From positions 1 through 64,000 of the forward strand of contig CAVAJF010000031.1 of the NCBI GenBank assembly GCA_963588905.1: 64,000 bases of DNA, given 5' to 3'. The position numbers and the translations under genes are program-made. The notes below the pieces were generated by a model that made no database searches, had not been told where the DNA came from, and worked only from the letters and a program-made list of their open reading frames with translations. Shown piece after piece: positions 43,126 to 53,900 of this stretch; position 1 is the stretch's first letter, and each line of letters starts with the position of its first letter. Source of the stretch: Butyricicoccus_A sp963588905. GTDB taxonomy: Bacteria; Bacillota; Clostridia; Oscillospirales; Butyricicoccaceae.

Positions 43126-45210
43126 TTAGCCCTGAGCCTTGTTGCGGGTAGAGATAATCTTGTCCGCAATGCTCTTCGGGATTTCAGCATAGTGGCTCGG
43201 CTGCATTACGTACTGGCCACGGCCCTGAGAACGGGAGCGCAGGTCGGTAGCGTAACCGAACATCTCGGACAGCGGAACCTTTGCAGAGATAGCCTGTACA
43301 GCGCCTCTCGGCTCCATGCCCTGAATCTGGCCACGGCGGGAGTTCAGGTCGCCGATAACGTCGCCCATGTATTCCTCCGGAACCATAACGTCAACCTGCA
43401 TGATCGGCTCGGTCAGAACCGGATCAGCCTTCTTCATAGCTTCCTTGAACGCCATAGAACCAGCGATCTTAAATGCCATTTCGGAAGAGTCGACTTCATG
43501 ATAAGAACCATCATACAGAGTAACCTTGCAGTCAACTACCGGATAGCCTGCCAGAATACCATTCTGCATAGCGCCCTGGATACCCTGGTTAACCGGCTCG
43601 ATGTATTCCTTCGGAATAGCACCGCCGACAACTGCATTTACGAACTCGTAACCAGCGCCCGGCTCGTTCGGCTCCAGCGTGATCTTAACATGACCATACT
43701 GGCCCTTACCACCAGACTGACGAGCGTACTTGGTCTCGACGTCTGCCTTGCGGCGGATGGTTTCCTTGTAAGCAACCTGCGGCTTGCCTACGTTAGCCTC
43801 AACCTTGAACTCGCGGAGCAGACGGTCAACGATGATCTCCAGATGGAGCTCGCCCATACCAGCAATGATGGTCTGACCGGTCTCTTCGTCGGTGTAGGTC
43901 TTGAAGGTCGGGTCTTCTTCTGCCAGCTTAGCCAGCGCGATACCCATCTTCTCCTGACCAGCCTTGGTCTTCGGCTCGATAGCAACACGGATAACCGGAT
44001 CCGGGAAGTTCATGGACTCCAGGATGATCGGGTGCTTTTCGTCGCACAGCGTGTCGCCAGTAGTGGTGTTCTTGAAGCCTACAGCTGCTGCAATATCGCC
44101 GGAGTATACCTTGGTAATATCCTCACGATGGTTTGCGTGCATCAGCAGGATTCGACCCATTCTCTCGCGCTTGTCCTTGGTGGCGTTGAGTACAGAAGTA
44201 CCAGCCTCCAGGGTACCGGAGTATACGCGGAAGAAGGACAGACGGCCAACGAACGGGTCGGTGGCAATCTTGAACGCCAGTGCAGAGAACGGAGCCTCGT
44301 CATCGGACGGACGCTCATCCTCTTCGTCGGTGTCCGGGTTGATACCCTTGATCGGCGGAATATCAATCGGAGCCGGCATGTAATCAACAATTGCATCCAG
44401 AAGCATCTGAACGCCCTTGTTGCGGTAAGCGGTACCACACAGTACCGGAACCAGCTTGTTTTCGATGGTAGCCTTGCGGAGTGCCTTCTTCAGATCCTCA
44501 ACCGGAATCTCTTCGCCCTCCAGGTACATCATCATCAGATCTTCATCGGTATCGCAGATCAGCTCTACCATCTCATCATGGTACTGCTGAGCCTTCTCAA
44601 CCATATCTGCCGGAATATCCTCATCGCGGACATCCTTGCCGAGGTCATCATAGTAAACCTCTGCGCGCATGGTCATCAGGTCGATGATGCCAACGAAATC
44701 GCTCTCAGCGCCAATCGGCAGCTGAATCGGAACCGGAACGCACTTCAGGCGATCCTTCATCATCTGGACTACATTGTAGAAGTTTGCGCCCATGATGTCC
44801 ATCTTGTTGACGAACGCCATACGCGGAACCATGTAGTCGTTAGCCTGGTGCCATACAGTCTCGGACTGCGGCTCTACGCCACCCTTTGCGCAGAATACGC
44901 AAACGGAGCCGTCCAGTACACGCAGGGAACGCTGAACTTCTACAGTGAAGTCAACGTGGCCCGGGGTGTCGATGATGTTGATTCGATGACCCTTCCAGTG
45001 GCAGGTAGTAGCAGCGGAAGTAATGGTGATACCACGTTCCTTCTCCTGTACCATCCAGTCCATCTGGGAAGCGCCCTCATGGGTCTCACCGATCTTGTGG
45101 GTACGGCCAGTGTAGTACAGAATACGCTCTGTCGTCGTGGTCTTACCAGCATCGATGTGCGCCATGATACCAATGTTTCTAGTCTTTTCCAGTGAAAACT
45201 CTCTTGGCAT
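43126..45210 (-). CDS. fusA: Translation elongation factor G
   Basis: A 694-aa ribosomal translocase. Domain I has GIMAHIDAGKTTTTERILYY (G1), ERGITITSAATT (G2), DTPGHVDF (G3) and NKMD (G4); domain II-V features such as the GGKGQYGHVKI loop and MEPRGAVQAI are present. It follows rpsG by 36 bases and belongs to the str operon. Confidence 0.99.
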   Translation of the reverse strand: MPREFSLEKTRNIGIMAHIDAGKTTTTERILYYTGRTHKIGETHEGASQMDWMVQEKERGITITSAATTCHWKGHRINIIDTPGHVDFTVEVQRSLRVLDGSVCVFCAKGGVEPQSETVWHQANDYMVPRMAFVNKMDIMGANFYNVVQMMKDRLKCVPVPIQLPIGAESDFVGIIDLMTMRAEVYYDDLGKDVRDEDIPADMVEKAQQYHDEMVELICDTDEDLMMMYLEGEEIPVEDLKKALRKATIENKLVPVLCGTAYRNKGVQMLLDAIVDYMPAPIDIPPIKGINPDTDEEDERPSDDEAPFSALAFKIATDPFVGRLSFFRVYSGTLEAGTSVLNATKDKRERMGRILLMHANHREDITKVYSGDIAAAVGFKNTTTGDTLCDEKHPIILESMNFPDPVIRVAIEPKTKAGQEKMGIALAKLAEEDPTFKTYTDEETGQTIIAGMGELHLEIIVDRLLREFKVEANVGKPQVAYKETIRRKADVETKYARQSGGKGQYGHVKITLEPNEPGAGYEFVNAVVGGAIPKEYIEPVNQGIQGAMQNGILAGYPVVDCKVTLYDGSYHEVDSSEMAFKIAGSMAFKEAMKKADPVLTEPIMQVDVMVPEEYMGDVIGDLNSRRGQIQGMEPRGAVQAISAKVPLSEMFGYATDLRSRSQGRGQYVMQPSHYAEIPKSIADKIISTRNKAQG

Positions 45211-45246
45211 GGTATTTCTCCTTTCGTAAAGTCACCCGGTTACAGA

Positions 45247-45717
45247 TTAGTATCTGTAATGAGCAAATGCCTTGTTAGCCTCTGCCATCTTATGGGTATC
45301 TTCACGCTTCTTAACAGAACCGCCCAGATTGTTCACTGCATCCATAATCTCGCCAGCCAGTCTCTCTGCCATTGTTCTCTCAGAACGAGCACGGGAGTAC
45401 TTGGTGATCCAGCGCAGACCCAGAGTCTGACGTCTCTCCGGACGAACTTCCATCGGAACCTGGTAGGTAGCACCGCCTACACGGCGAGCCTTAACTTCCA
45501 GGGACGGCATGATGTTATCCATAGCCTCGATAAATACTTCTAACGGATCGCGGCCAGACTTCTCCTTCACGATGTCAAAAGCACCGTAAACAACCTTCTG
45601 AGCAACACCCTTCTTGCCGTCCAGCATGATGGAGTTAATCAGCTTGGTAACGAGCTGGGAACCGTAGATCGGATCCGCCAGAACTTCTCTCTTGGGAACA
45701 AAACCTCTTCTTGGCAC
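45247..45717 (-). CDS. rpsG: Ribosomal protein S7
   Basis: A 156-aa small-subunit protein nucleating assembly of the 16S rRNA 3' domain. A GTG start at 45717 (protein MPRRGFVPKREV) gives the usual length and has GGAGGG upstream. The 190-base gap before it is long for this operon and contains an AAAAGCCA/TGGCTTTT hairpin near 45760-45780. Confidence 0.98.
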   Translation of the reverse strand: MPRRGFVPKREVLADPIYGSQLVTKLINSIMLDGKKGVAQKVVYGAFDIVKEKSGRDPLEVFIEAMDNIMPSLEVKARRVGGATYQVPMEVRPERRQTLGLRWITKYSRARSERTMAERLAGEIMDAVNNLGGSVKKREDTHKMAEANKAFAHYRY

Positions 45718-45907
45718 GATACTTCCCTCCTTCACAATAATGATTTCATAGGTACTTCAAAAGCCACCCCTGGCTTTTGTCATCGCCTGTCCGAGGTGTC
45801 TGAAATAAAATCTATCCAAACAACGCTCAGGACAAAGCTTTTTCTGCTTTGCTGAACTGTGTTCAAGTCAAACGCACGGGTGATGTGTGGGTTTTAGGCT
45901 CTTCGGC

Positions 45908-46327
45908 TTACTTGCCTGCCTTCGGACGCTTAGCGCCGTACTTAGAACGAGCCTGATTGCGGTTTGCAACGCCCTGGGTATCCAGAGTGCCGCGGATGAT
46001 GTGGTAACGTACACCCGGAAGGTCCTTGACACGACCGCCGCGTACCATTACTACGGAATGCTCCTGCAGGTTGTGGCCGATACCCGGGATGTAAGCGGAA
46101 ACTTCCATACCGTTGGTCAGCTTAACACGGGCTACCTTACGCAGTGCAGAGTTCGGCTTCTTCGGGGTCATAGTCTTAACAGTAGTGCAGACGCCTCTCT
46201 TCTGCGGAGAAGACTGCTTGGTCTCCTTCTTCTTCAGAGAGTTCAGACCTACCTGAAGTGCCGGGGCAGTGGACTTGTACTCAGTTTCCTTTCTACCCTT
46301 GCGAACGAGCTGGTTAAAGGTTGGCAT
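45908..46327 (-). CDS. rpsL: Ribosomal protein S12
   Basis: A 139-aa decoding-centre protein. MPTFNQLVRKGRK starts it; TPKKPNSALRK contains the lysine (K43-equivalent) typical of streptomycin-sensitive ribosomes, and HSVVMVRGGRVKDLPGVRYH follows. Confidence 0.99.
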   Translation of the reverse strand: MPTFNQLVRKGRKETEYKSTAPALQVGLNSLKKKETKQSSPQKRGVCTTVKTMTPKKPNSALRKVARVKLTNGMEVSAYIPGIGHNLQEHSVVMVRGGRVKDLPGVRYHIIRGTLDTQGVANRNQARSKYGAKRPKAGK

Positions 46328-46399
46328 TTAACTTGCACCTCCTTCAAAAGATTGAATAGATTTATTTCAGCGGGAGTTTGTCCCGTTAAAATCAATACA

Positions 46400-46639
46400 T
46401 TAAATGACGGTGACGACTGCTGCGCCGACTGCAATGCCGACGGCGCTTCCCAGTTCCTTCATAGACGGAACCTCCGTCACCGGAACGCTGTGTGCTTCAC
46501 ACAGTTCGTAGATTGGAGCGGTAATCCGACGCTCTGCGTCCGCCGCAATGAATACCTGTTTGGCACTGCCGTCACGGATGACTTTTTTTGACTGCTTGAC
46601 GCCGACGACCTTTGCCGCCGAAGACAGCTGAGAGAGCAT
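46400..46639 (-). CDS. L7Ae-family ribosomal/K-turn-binding protein
   Basis: A 79-aa protein of the YbxF/L7Ae-like family, normally encoded between rpoC and rpsL in Firmicutes. KVVGVKQSKKVIRDGSAKQVFIAADA and the following VPVTEVPSMKELGSAVGI match the RNA-binding fold that recognises kink-turns. It is the first gene of the str operon here, with a strong promoter directly upstream. Confidence 0.93.
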   Translation of the reverse strand: MLSQLSSAAKVVGVKQSKKVIRDGSAKQVFIAADAERRITAPIYELCEAHSVPVTEVPSMKELGSAVGIAVGAAVVTVI

Positions 46640-46668
46640 AGATATACCTCCTTATCGCATACCCGTTT

Positions 46669-46697
46669 ATTTTACCCCATAAGTCACATCCTGTCAA
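46669..46697 (-). promoter_or_regulatory. Promoter of the str operon (ybxF-rpsL-rpsG-fusA)
   Basis: TTGACA (46697-46692), 17-base spacer, TAAAAT (46674-46669), giving a short leader of about 20 bases. The remaining sequence up to 46853 holds only an ATGCAGG/CCTGCAT hairpin (46822-46850) after the membrane-protein gene. Confidence 0.85.
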
Positions 46698-46853
46698 TGC
46701 TTTTTTTCGGAATTCTACGAACCTGAAGACAGGATGTCCTTCTTTTCGGGATTTATGCGTAATATTGCACAAACGACAAAAAAATTCCTTTTGCGGGGCA
46801 AAACGTTCCGGTTTTTCTTCCATGCAGGATGTGCTCTCTGTTCCTGCATGTAT

Positions 46854-47255
46854 CTATCGAAACAGGCTTTTTAAATCGTAAAAAAGGCCTTTTTCGTACA
46901 GCATTTGATATTTCTTCTGTGCAGATACGGTCGAACGCTGATAGACCTCTGCATGATAGTTCTGGTATCCCGCCGCCAAAAACGCGCACAGGCACACCGC
47001 CAGCACCGTGGTACAGAGAATCTGTTTTTTCTTGACGGTTTCGGCAACCCACAGCCACACGGCGTACAGCATCAACGCTGCCGCTATGAGACAAAACAGA
47101 TACAATCCATACGTTGCAAACCGGCTGTGATGCAGCTGCTTTTTACAGGCGCCGCGCAGCACCGCATCAATCCGTGCCAAATAGACACCATACGTGACCA
47201 GTATCAGTGCCGCAAAAAAACAGCCGTATTTCCAAATTTTCTCGTGTTTCATCAT
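46854..47255 (-). CDS. Small three-helix membrane protein inserted between rpoC and the str operon
   Basis: A 133-aa protein of unknown function. Three hydrophobic helices are seen (about 9-27, 47-71 and 77-98), followed by a polar C-terminal tail of about 35 residues. AAGGGAAGCTT precedes the start, two ATGs in a row are available, and an extended -10 promoter (TGCTATACT) lies 34 bases upstream. It stands between the rpoC terminator and the str promoter, so it is an independent unit. No family is recognised. Confidence 0.7.
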   Translation of the reverse strand: MMKHEKIWKYGCFFAALILVTYGVYLARIDAVLRGACKKQLHHSRFATYGLYLFCLIAAALMLYAVWLWVAETVKKKQILCTTVLAVCLCAFLAAGYQNYHAEVYQRSTVSAQKKYQMLYEKGLFYDLKSLFR

Positions 47256-47288
47256 AAGCTTCCCTTAGGGATTGTGTTTACTCGACAC

Positions 47289-47297
47289 AGTATAGCA
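47289..47297 (-). promoter_or_regulatory. Extended -10 promoter of the small membrane protein gene
   Basis: TGC-TATACT (TATACT at 47294-47289) on the minus strand, without a good -35 box. Confidence 0.5.
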
Positions 47298-47331
47298 CAC
47301 CATACCAAAAATTTCATCTGTGAAAGTTGAC

Positions 47332-47363
47332 AAAAATCCCCTCGGATTTCTCCGAGGGGATTT
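47332..47363 (-). terminator. Terminator of rpoB-rpoC
   Basis: AAATCCCCTCGGA pairs with TCCGAGGGGATTT around a 4-base loop, followed by TT on the minus strand. Confidence 0.9.
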
Positions 47364-47383
47364 CCTATATCATGCGATGAAAC

Positions 47384-50300
47384 TTAGTCCATGTTATGAA
47401 TTTCTTCGTAGTGACCACTGCGGTATTCCTTCAGACCAGAGCCTGCCGGAATCAGCTTACCGATCAGAACGTTCTCCTTCAGACCGGTCAGCGGGTCAAC
47501 CTTGCCCTTGATAGCAGCATCGGTCAGGACACGAGTGGTCTCCTGGAAGGATGCGGCAGACAGGAAGGACTCGGTTGCCAGAGCAGCCTTTGTGATACCC
47601 ATCAGTACCGGAGAAGCGGTTGCGAAGGTCAAACCGGTCTCGCCTGCGTCGATGCGCTCCTGTACCTTCTCGTTTGCATCTTCCAGCTCGAGAATGGTCA
47701 GCATTGCGCCCGGCAGCAGATCGGTGTCGCCTGCGTCCTCAACCTTGATCTTGCGCATCATCTGACGAACGATAACTTCGATGTGCTTATCGTTCAGATC
47801 TACGCCCTGCTGACGGTATACCTTCTGAACTTCCTTCAGCAGGTAATCCTCAACGGCACGCGGATTCAGAATACGCAGAATGTCATGCGGGTTCAGAGCG
47901 CCCTCGTTGAGCTGGAAGCCCTGCGGAATCACATCGCCATCGTGTACGCGGATACCGGAAGAGGAAGCCAGCTGGTAGCTCTTGGTCTCGCCAGTCTGCT
48001 GGTTGACAACGTTTACGGTACGAACCGTGGTACGCTTGGACTCTTCGATGGTAACTACACCGCCGATTTCAGCCAGAGTCGCAACCTTCTTCGGCTTTCT
48101 CGCCTCGAACAGTTCCTCAACTCGCGGAAGACCCTGCGTAATATCGGAACCTGCGATGCCGCCGGAGTGGAACGTACGCATGGTAAGCTGGGTGCCCGGC
48201 TCGCCGATGGACTGTGCTGCGATAACGCCGACTGCTTCGCCCATTGCGCACTCTGCATTGAATGCCAGGTTAGAGCCGTAGCAGTGTGCACAAACACCCT
48301 TGCGTGCGCGGCACTGGAGCACGGTACGGATCTGTACCTTCTTGATGCCAGCGGCAACGATGCGCTCGGCATCCTGCTCGGTCATCATATCTTCCTTGTG
48401 CTGGAGAATCTCGCCGGTCTCCGGATGAACAACATCATCAACCGGATAACGACCAACCAGACGCTCAGCCAGCGGCTCGATGCAGGAATTGCCTTCCATG
48501 ATGTCCTCGACCCAAATACCGATCTTCGCGCCGCAGTCCTCCTCGCGGATAATAACTTCCTGCGATACGTCAACCATTCGACGGGTCAGGTAACCGGAGT
48601 CAGCGGTACGCAGTGCGGTATCTGCCAAGCCCTTACGAGCGCCTCGAGCGGAGATAAAGTACTCCAATACGGACAGACCCTCACGGAAGTTCGACTTAAC
48701 CGGGATCTCGATGGTACGGCCAGCTGCGTTTGCCATCAGACCACGCATACCTGCCAGCTGACGGATCTGGTTGATAGAACCTCGCGCACCGGACTGTGCC
48801 ATCATGTGAATCGGGTTGAAGCGGTCGCTTTCCATCTTCTCCTGAAGAGCGTCGGTTACGACCTTGGTGGTTCCCTCCCACTCCTTAACAACCAGACGGT
48901 AACGCTCGGCGTCCGTGATAAAGCCGCGCTTGTACTTGCGGTCAATCGCTGCAACCTTCTTCTCAGAAGCCTCGATCAAGCTCTGCTTCTGCTCCGGAAC
49001 GGCGATGTCAGAGAAGGATACGGTCAGCGCACCCTTTGTAGAGTATTTATAGCCCATTGCCTTGATGGCGTCCAGTACCTCAGCGGTAACGTTAAAGCCA
49101 TGCTTGCGAATGCACTTGTCAATGATTTTACCAAGCTGCTTCTTGCCGCAAGTCTGCATGATTTCCAGCTTGAGCATATCTTCCTTGGTATGTCTCTCGA
49201 TGAAGCCCAGATCCTGCGGAATCTTCTGGTTGAAGATCAGGCGGCCTGCGGTTGCATCGACGATGCCGGTAACGGTCTCGCCGTCTACGACAATGCTTCT
49301 GCGCACCTTGATCGGTGCATGAATGCCAATGACACCCTCATCGTATGCCATCAGAGCCTCGTCCTCATTGCGGAATACCTTGCCGGCACCCTTTTCGGTA
49401 TCGCGGTCGATGGTCAGATAGTAGGAGCCAAGTACCATATCCTGAGACGGTACGGTTACCGGCTTGCCGTCCTGCGGCTTGAGCAGGTTGTTGGCAGACA
49501 GCATCAGCAGACGTGCCTCAGCCTGTGCCTCAACGGACAGCGGCAGATGCACAGCCATCTGGTCACCGTCGAAGTCGGCGTTAAATGCGGTACAAACCAG
49601 CGGATGCAGCTTGATTGCGCGGCCTTCTACGAGGATCGGCTCGAATGCTTCGATACCCAGACGGTGCAGCGTCGGGGCACGGTTCAACAGAACCGGATGA
49701 CCCTTGATGACGGTCTCGAGTGCATCCCAAACCTCCGGCTTGCCGCGCTCTACCATCTTCTTGGCAGACTTGATGTTGGATGCAACACCGGTCTGAACCA
49801 GACGCTTCATGATAAACGGCTTAAACAGCTCAATGGCCATTTCCTTCGGCAGGCCGCACTGATAAATCTTCAGATCCGGACCTACGACGATTACGGAACG
49901 GCCAGAGTAGTCAACACGCTTGCCGAGCAGGTTCTGACGGAAACGTCCCTGCTTGCCCTTCAGCATATCGGAGAGGGACTTGAGCGGGCGGTTGTTCGGG
50001 CCGGTTACCGGACGGCCGCGGCGGCCGTTGTCGATCAGCGCGTCAACTGCTTCCTGCAGCATACGCTTCTCGTTGCGAACAATGATGTCCGGTGCGCCCA
50101 GCTCCAGCAGGCGCTTCAGACGGTTATTTCTGTTGATGACACGACGATACAGATCGTTCAGGTCGGAGGTCGCAAAACGACCGCCGTCCAGCTGTACCAT
50201 CGGACGGATTTCCGGCGGGATGACCGGAACAACGTCCATAATCATCCACTCCGGACGGTTGCCGGACTGACGGAATGCCTCGACAACCTCCAGACGCTTG

Positions 50301-50920
50301 ATAATGCGCACGCGCTTCTGGCCCGTTGCATTCTTCAGCTCAGCCTTGAGCTCTACGCTCAGCTGTTCCAGATCCAGCTCCTTCAGCAGCTTCTGGATTG
50401 CCTCAGCGCCCATAGCAGCCTCAAAGTCGTCCTCGAACTTCTCGCGCATGTCGCGGTACTCGCGCTCGGTCAGAATCTGCTTCTTAATCAGGCCGGTACC
50501 CTCGCCCGGATCGGTGACGATATACGCGGCAAAGTACAGAACCTTCTCCAGAAGGCGCGGGGACATATCCAGAATCAGGCCCATGCGGGACGGAATGCCC
50601 TTGAAGTACCAGATATGAGATACCGGCGCTGCCAGTTCGATATGACCCATACGCTCGCGGCGTACCTTGGACTTGGTAACTTCAACACCGCAGCGCTCAC
50701 AGATCTTGCCCTTGTAGCGAACCTTCTTATAGCGTCCGCAGTGGCACTCCCAGTCCTTCTGCGGTCCAAAGATGCGCTCACAGAACAGACCGTCGCGCTC
50801 CGGCTTCAGTGTTCTATAGTTGATGGTTTCCGGCTTCTTGACCTCGCCGTAAGACCATTCGCGGATGAGCTCCGGCGAAGCAAGGCCGATTTTAATTGCA
50901 TTAAACGTATTGTATCCCAT
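47384..50920 (-). CDS. rpoC: RNA polymerase beta' subunit
   Basis: An 1178-aa catalytic subunit. The N-terminal zinc-binding site (CHCGRYKKVRYKGKICERCGVEV), the catalytic NADFDGDQMAVH motif and the second zinc site (CRARKGVCAHCYG) are intact. GGAGGAGTAAGC precedes the ATG and contains the rpoB stop codon; the two genes are 2 bases apart. Confidence 0.99.
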   Translation of the reverse strand: MGYNTFNAIKIGLASPELIREWSYGEVKKPETINYRTLKPERDGLFCERIFGPQKDWECHCGRYKKVRYKGKICERCGVEVTKSKVRRERMGHIELAAPVSHIWYFKGIPSRMGLILDMSPRLLEKVLYFAAYIVTDPGEGTGLIKKQILTEREYRDMREKFEDDFEAAMGAEAIQKLLKELDLEQLSVELKAELKNATGQKRVRIIKRLEVVEAFRQSGNRPEWMIMDVVPVIPPEIRPMVQLDGGRFATSDLNDLYRRVINRNNRLKRLLELGAPDIIVRNEKRMLQEAVDALIDNGRRGRPVTGPNNRPLKSLSDMLKGKQGRFRQNLLGKRVDYSGRSVIVVGPDLKIYQCGLPKEMAIELFKPFIMKRLVQTGVASNIKSAKKMVERGKPEVWDALETVIKGHPVLLNRAPTLHRLGIEAFEPILVEGRAIKLHPLVCTAFNADFDGDQMAVHLPLSVEAQAEARLLMLSANNLLKPQDGKPVTVPSQDMVLGSYYLTIDRDTEKGAGKVFRNEDEALMAYDEGVIGIHAPIKVRRSIVVDGETVTGIVDATAGRLIFNQKIPQDLGFIERHTKEDMLKLEIMQTCGKKQLGKIIDKCIRKHGFNVTAEVLDAIKAMGYKYSTKGALTVSFSDIAVPEQKQSLIEASEKKVAAIDRKYKRGFITDAERYRLVVKEWEGTTKVVTDALQEKMESDRFNPIHMMAQSGARGSINQIRQLAGMRGLMANAAGRTIEIPVKSNFREGLSVLEYFISARGARKGLADTALRTADSGYLTRRMVDVSQEVIIREEDCGAKIGIWVEDIMEGNSCIEPLAERLVGRYPVDDVVHPETGEILQHKEDMMTEQDAERIVAAGIKKVQIRTVLQCRARKGVCAHCYGSNLAFNAECAMGEAVGVIAAQSIGEPGTQLTMRTFHSGGIAGSDITQGLPRVEELFEARKPKKVATLAEIGGVVTIEESKRTTVRTVNVVNQQTGETKSYQLASSSGIRVHDGDVIPQGFQLNEGALNPHDILRILNPRAVEDYLLKEVQKVYRQQGVDLNDKHIEVIVRQMMRKIKVEDAGDTDLLPGAMLTILELEDANEKVQERIDAGETGLTFATASPVLMGITKAALATESFLSAASFQETTRVLTDAAIKGKVDPLTGLKENVLIGKLIPAGSGLKEYRSGHYEEIHNMD

Positions 50921-50922
50921 GC

Positions 50923-53900
50923 TTACTCCTCCGTATCGCTGTCAAAACCGTCATCGCTGCCGAACAGATCGTCTGCCTCTGCGCTGGTGTCGGTGTAAGC
51001 TGCGTCATCCTCCATCAGCGGATGATCGCCGTCTTCTGCATCCGAAACACCATAGCCGGCTGCTTCAAACTCTTCAGCGGTTGCATGCGAGCGGTTCTCG
51101 CGCTCAACCTGGCTGAAGTTGGTGGTTTCATCATCGTCGTCGGTCAGAATGATTTCCTCACCCTGCTCGTCCAGGACGCGAATATCCAAGCACAGGGACT
51201 GCAGTTCCTTGATGAGTACCTTGAAGGACTCCGGAATGCCGGCTGCCGGAATGTTGTGACCCTTGACAATTGCCTCGTAGGTCTTGACACGGCCGACAAT
51301 ATCGTCGGACTTGACGGTCAGGATTTCCTGCAGCGTGTAAGCTGCGCCGTATGCCTCGAGGGCCCAAACTTCCATCTCGCCGAAACGCTGGCCGCCGAAC
51401 TGTGCCTTACCGCCGAGCGGCTGCTGGGTTACCAGAGAGTACGGACCAGTAGAACGTGCATGAATCTTATCATCAACCAGATGATGCAGCTTCAGGTAAT
51501 ACATGTAACCAACGGTTACTTCGTTGTCAAACTTCTCACCGGTACGTCCATCATACAGAACGGACTTACCGTTCGGGTTCTTGCCTGCTGCCTTGAGGGC
51601 ATCGGCAATATCCTGCTCGCTTGCGCCGTCAAATACCGGCGTTGCAATCTTCCAGCCCATGCTCATGGCAGCATAGCCCAGATGTACTTCCAGTACCTGT
51701 CCGATGTTCATTCGAGACGGCACGCCCAACGGGTTCAGTACGATGTCCAGCGGAGTACCGTCTTCGAGGAACGGCATATCCTCCTGCGGCAGAATGCGGG
51801 AAACGACACCCTTGTTACCATGGCGGCCTGCCATCTTATCGCCGACAGAGATCTTTCTCTTCTGTGCGATATAAACGCGAACCGTCATGTTTACACCAGG
51901 AGACATGTCGTCTCCGCCCTCACGGGTGAATACCTTGACATCGACAACAATGCCGGCCTCACCGTGCGGTGCACGCAGGGACGTATCACGTACTTCGCGT
52001 GCCTTTTCGCCGAAGATGGCGCGCAGCAGGCGCTCTTCTGCGGTCAGCTCGGTCTCGCCCTTCGGGGTAACCTTACCAACCAGAATATCACCGGAGTGAA
52101 CTTCTGCACCGATGCGGATAATGCCGCGCTCGTCCAGATCACGCAGGGCGTCATCGCCGACGTTCGGAATGTCACGGGTGATTTCTTCCGGTCCCAGCTT
52201 GGTATCGCGGGATTCGGATTCGTATTCTTCAATATGAATCGAGGTGTATACGTCGTCACGAACCAGACGCTCGTTGAGCAGTACAGCATCCTCGTAGTTA
52301 TAACCTTCCCAAGTCATGAAGCCGATCAGCGCATTCTTGCCCAGCGCAACCTCGCCGTTGCAGGTAGCCGGACCGTCAGCCAGTACATCGCCCTTCTTGA
52401 CGCGCTCCCCCAGATTGACAATCGGACGCTGGTTGATACAGGTGGACTGGTTGGAACGCAGGAACTTGGTCAGACGATAGGTCTTTTCACCCATCGTGTC
52501 GTAGTTTACGGTAACTTCACGCGCGGTAACGCGGGTAACAGTGCCGTCACCCTCTGCCAGCGGAACAATACCGGAGTCTACACAAGCCTTGTACTCCATA
52601 CCGGTACCAACAGCCGGAGCCTCGGTCTTGAGCAGCGGCACAGCCTGACGCTGCATGTTCGCGCCCATCAGTGCACGGTTTGCGTCATCGTGATCCAGGA
52701 ACGGGATCATCGCGGTAGCAACCGATACCATCATGCGCGGGGATACGTCCATCAGATCGACATCCTGACGATCTACTTCGACGATTTCTTCGCGGCAGCG
52801 GCAGGTGATACGCGGGTTTGCGAGGCAGCCGTTTTCATCCAGCGGCTCGTATGCCTGGCATACGGTGTATTCATCCTCGACATCAGCGGTCATGTACTGA
52901 ATCTTATCGGTAACACGGCCGGTTTCCTTATCAATGAAACGATACGGTGCTTCTACGAAGCCGAAATCGTTGATGCGTGCGTAGGTTGCGAGGTAAGAGA
53001 TCAGACCGATGTTCGGACCTTCTGGGGTCTCAATCGGGCACATACGGCCATAATGGCTGTAATGTACGTCTCGAACTTCGAAGGATGCACGGTCACGGGA
53101 CAGACCGCCAGGGCCCAATGCAGACATACGACGCTTGTGCGTCAGCTCAGACAGCGGGTTGTTCTGGTCCATGAACTGGGACAGCGGAGAAGATCCGAAG
53201 AACTCCTTGATTGCCGCAGTGACCGGACGAATGTTAATCAGGGACTGCGGGGTAACGATGTCCAGATCCTGAATGGTCATGCGCTCACGAATAACGCGCT
53301 CCATACGGGAGAAGCCAATGCGGAACTGGTTCTGCAGCAGCTCGCCGACACAACGCAGACGACGGTTGCCCAGATGGTCGATGTCGTCGGTGTTGCCGAT
53401 GTCGTGACCCAGACCCAGCAGATAGCAGATGGATGCCAGCATGTCATCGACGATGATGTGCTTCGGAACCAGATCATCCTTGGCAGCCTTGATGTCGTCG
53501 ATCAGCTCGTCCTCGCTCTTGCCCTCGGTCTTTGCGTTTTCCAGCAGATCCTTCAGGACAACGAAACGAACCTTTTCCTTGATGCCGCACTTTTCCTGCG
53601 GGTCAAAGGAAACAAAGTCCTTCATGTCAACCATGCCATTGCCGAATACCTTGACCTTGGTGCCATCGTTTGCTTCGATGATGGTGCCATGTACGCCGCG
53701 GCGTGCAATCTCATTTGCCAGCTCGCGGGAGCAGATGGTGCCTTCCTCTGCGATCACTTCACCGGTCATCGGATCGGTAACGGTCTCGCACAGCTTATGG
53801 CCAGCCAGGCGGCGGGCAATGTTCAGCTTTTTGTTGTACTTGTAACGACCTACCGCGGAAATATCATAGCGGCGGGTGTCGAAGAACAGCGCATTGAGCA

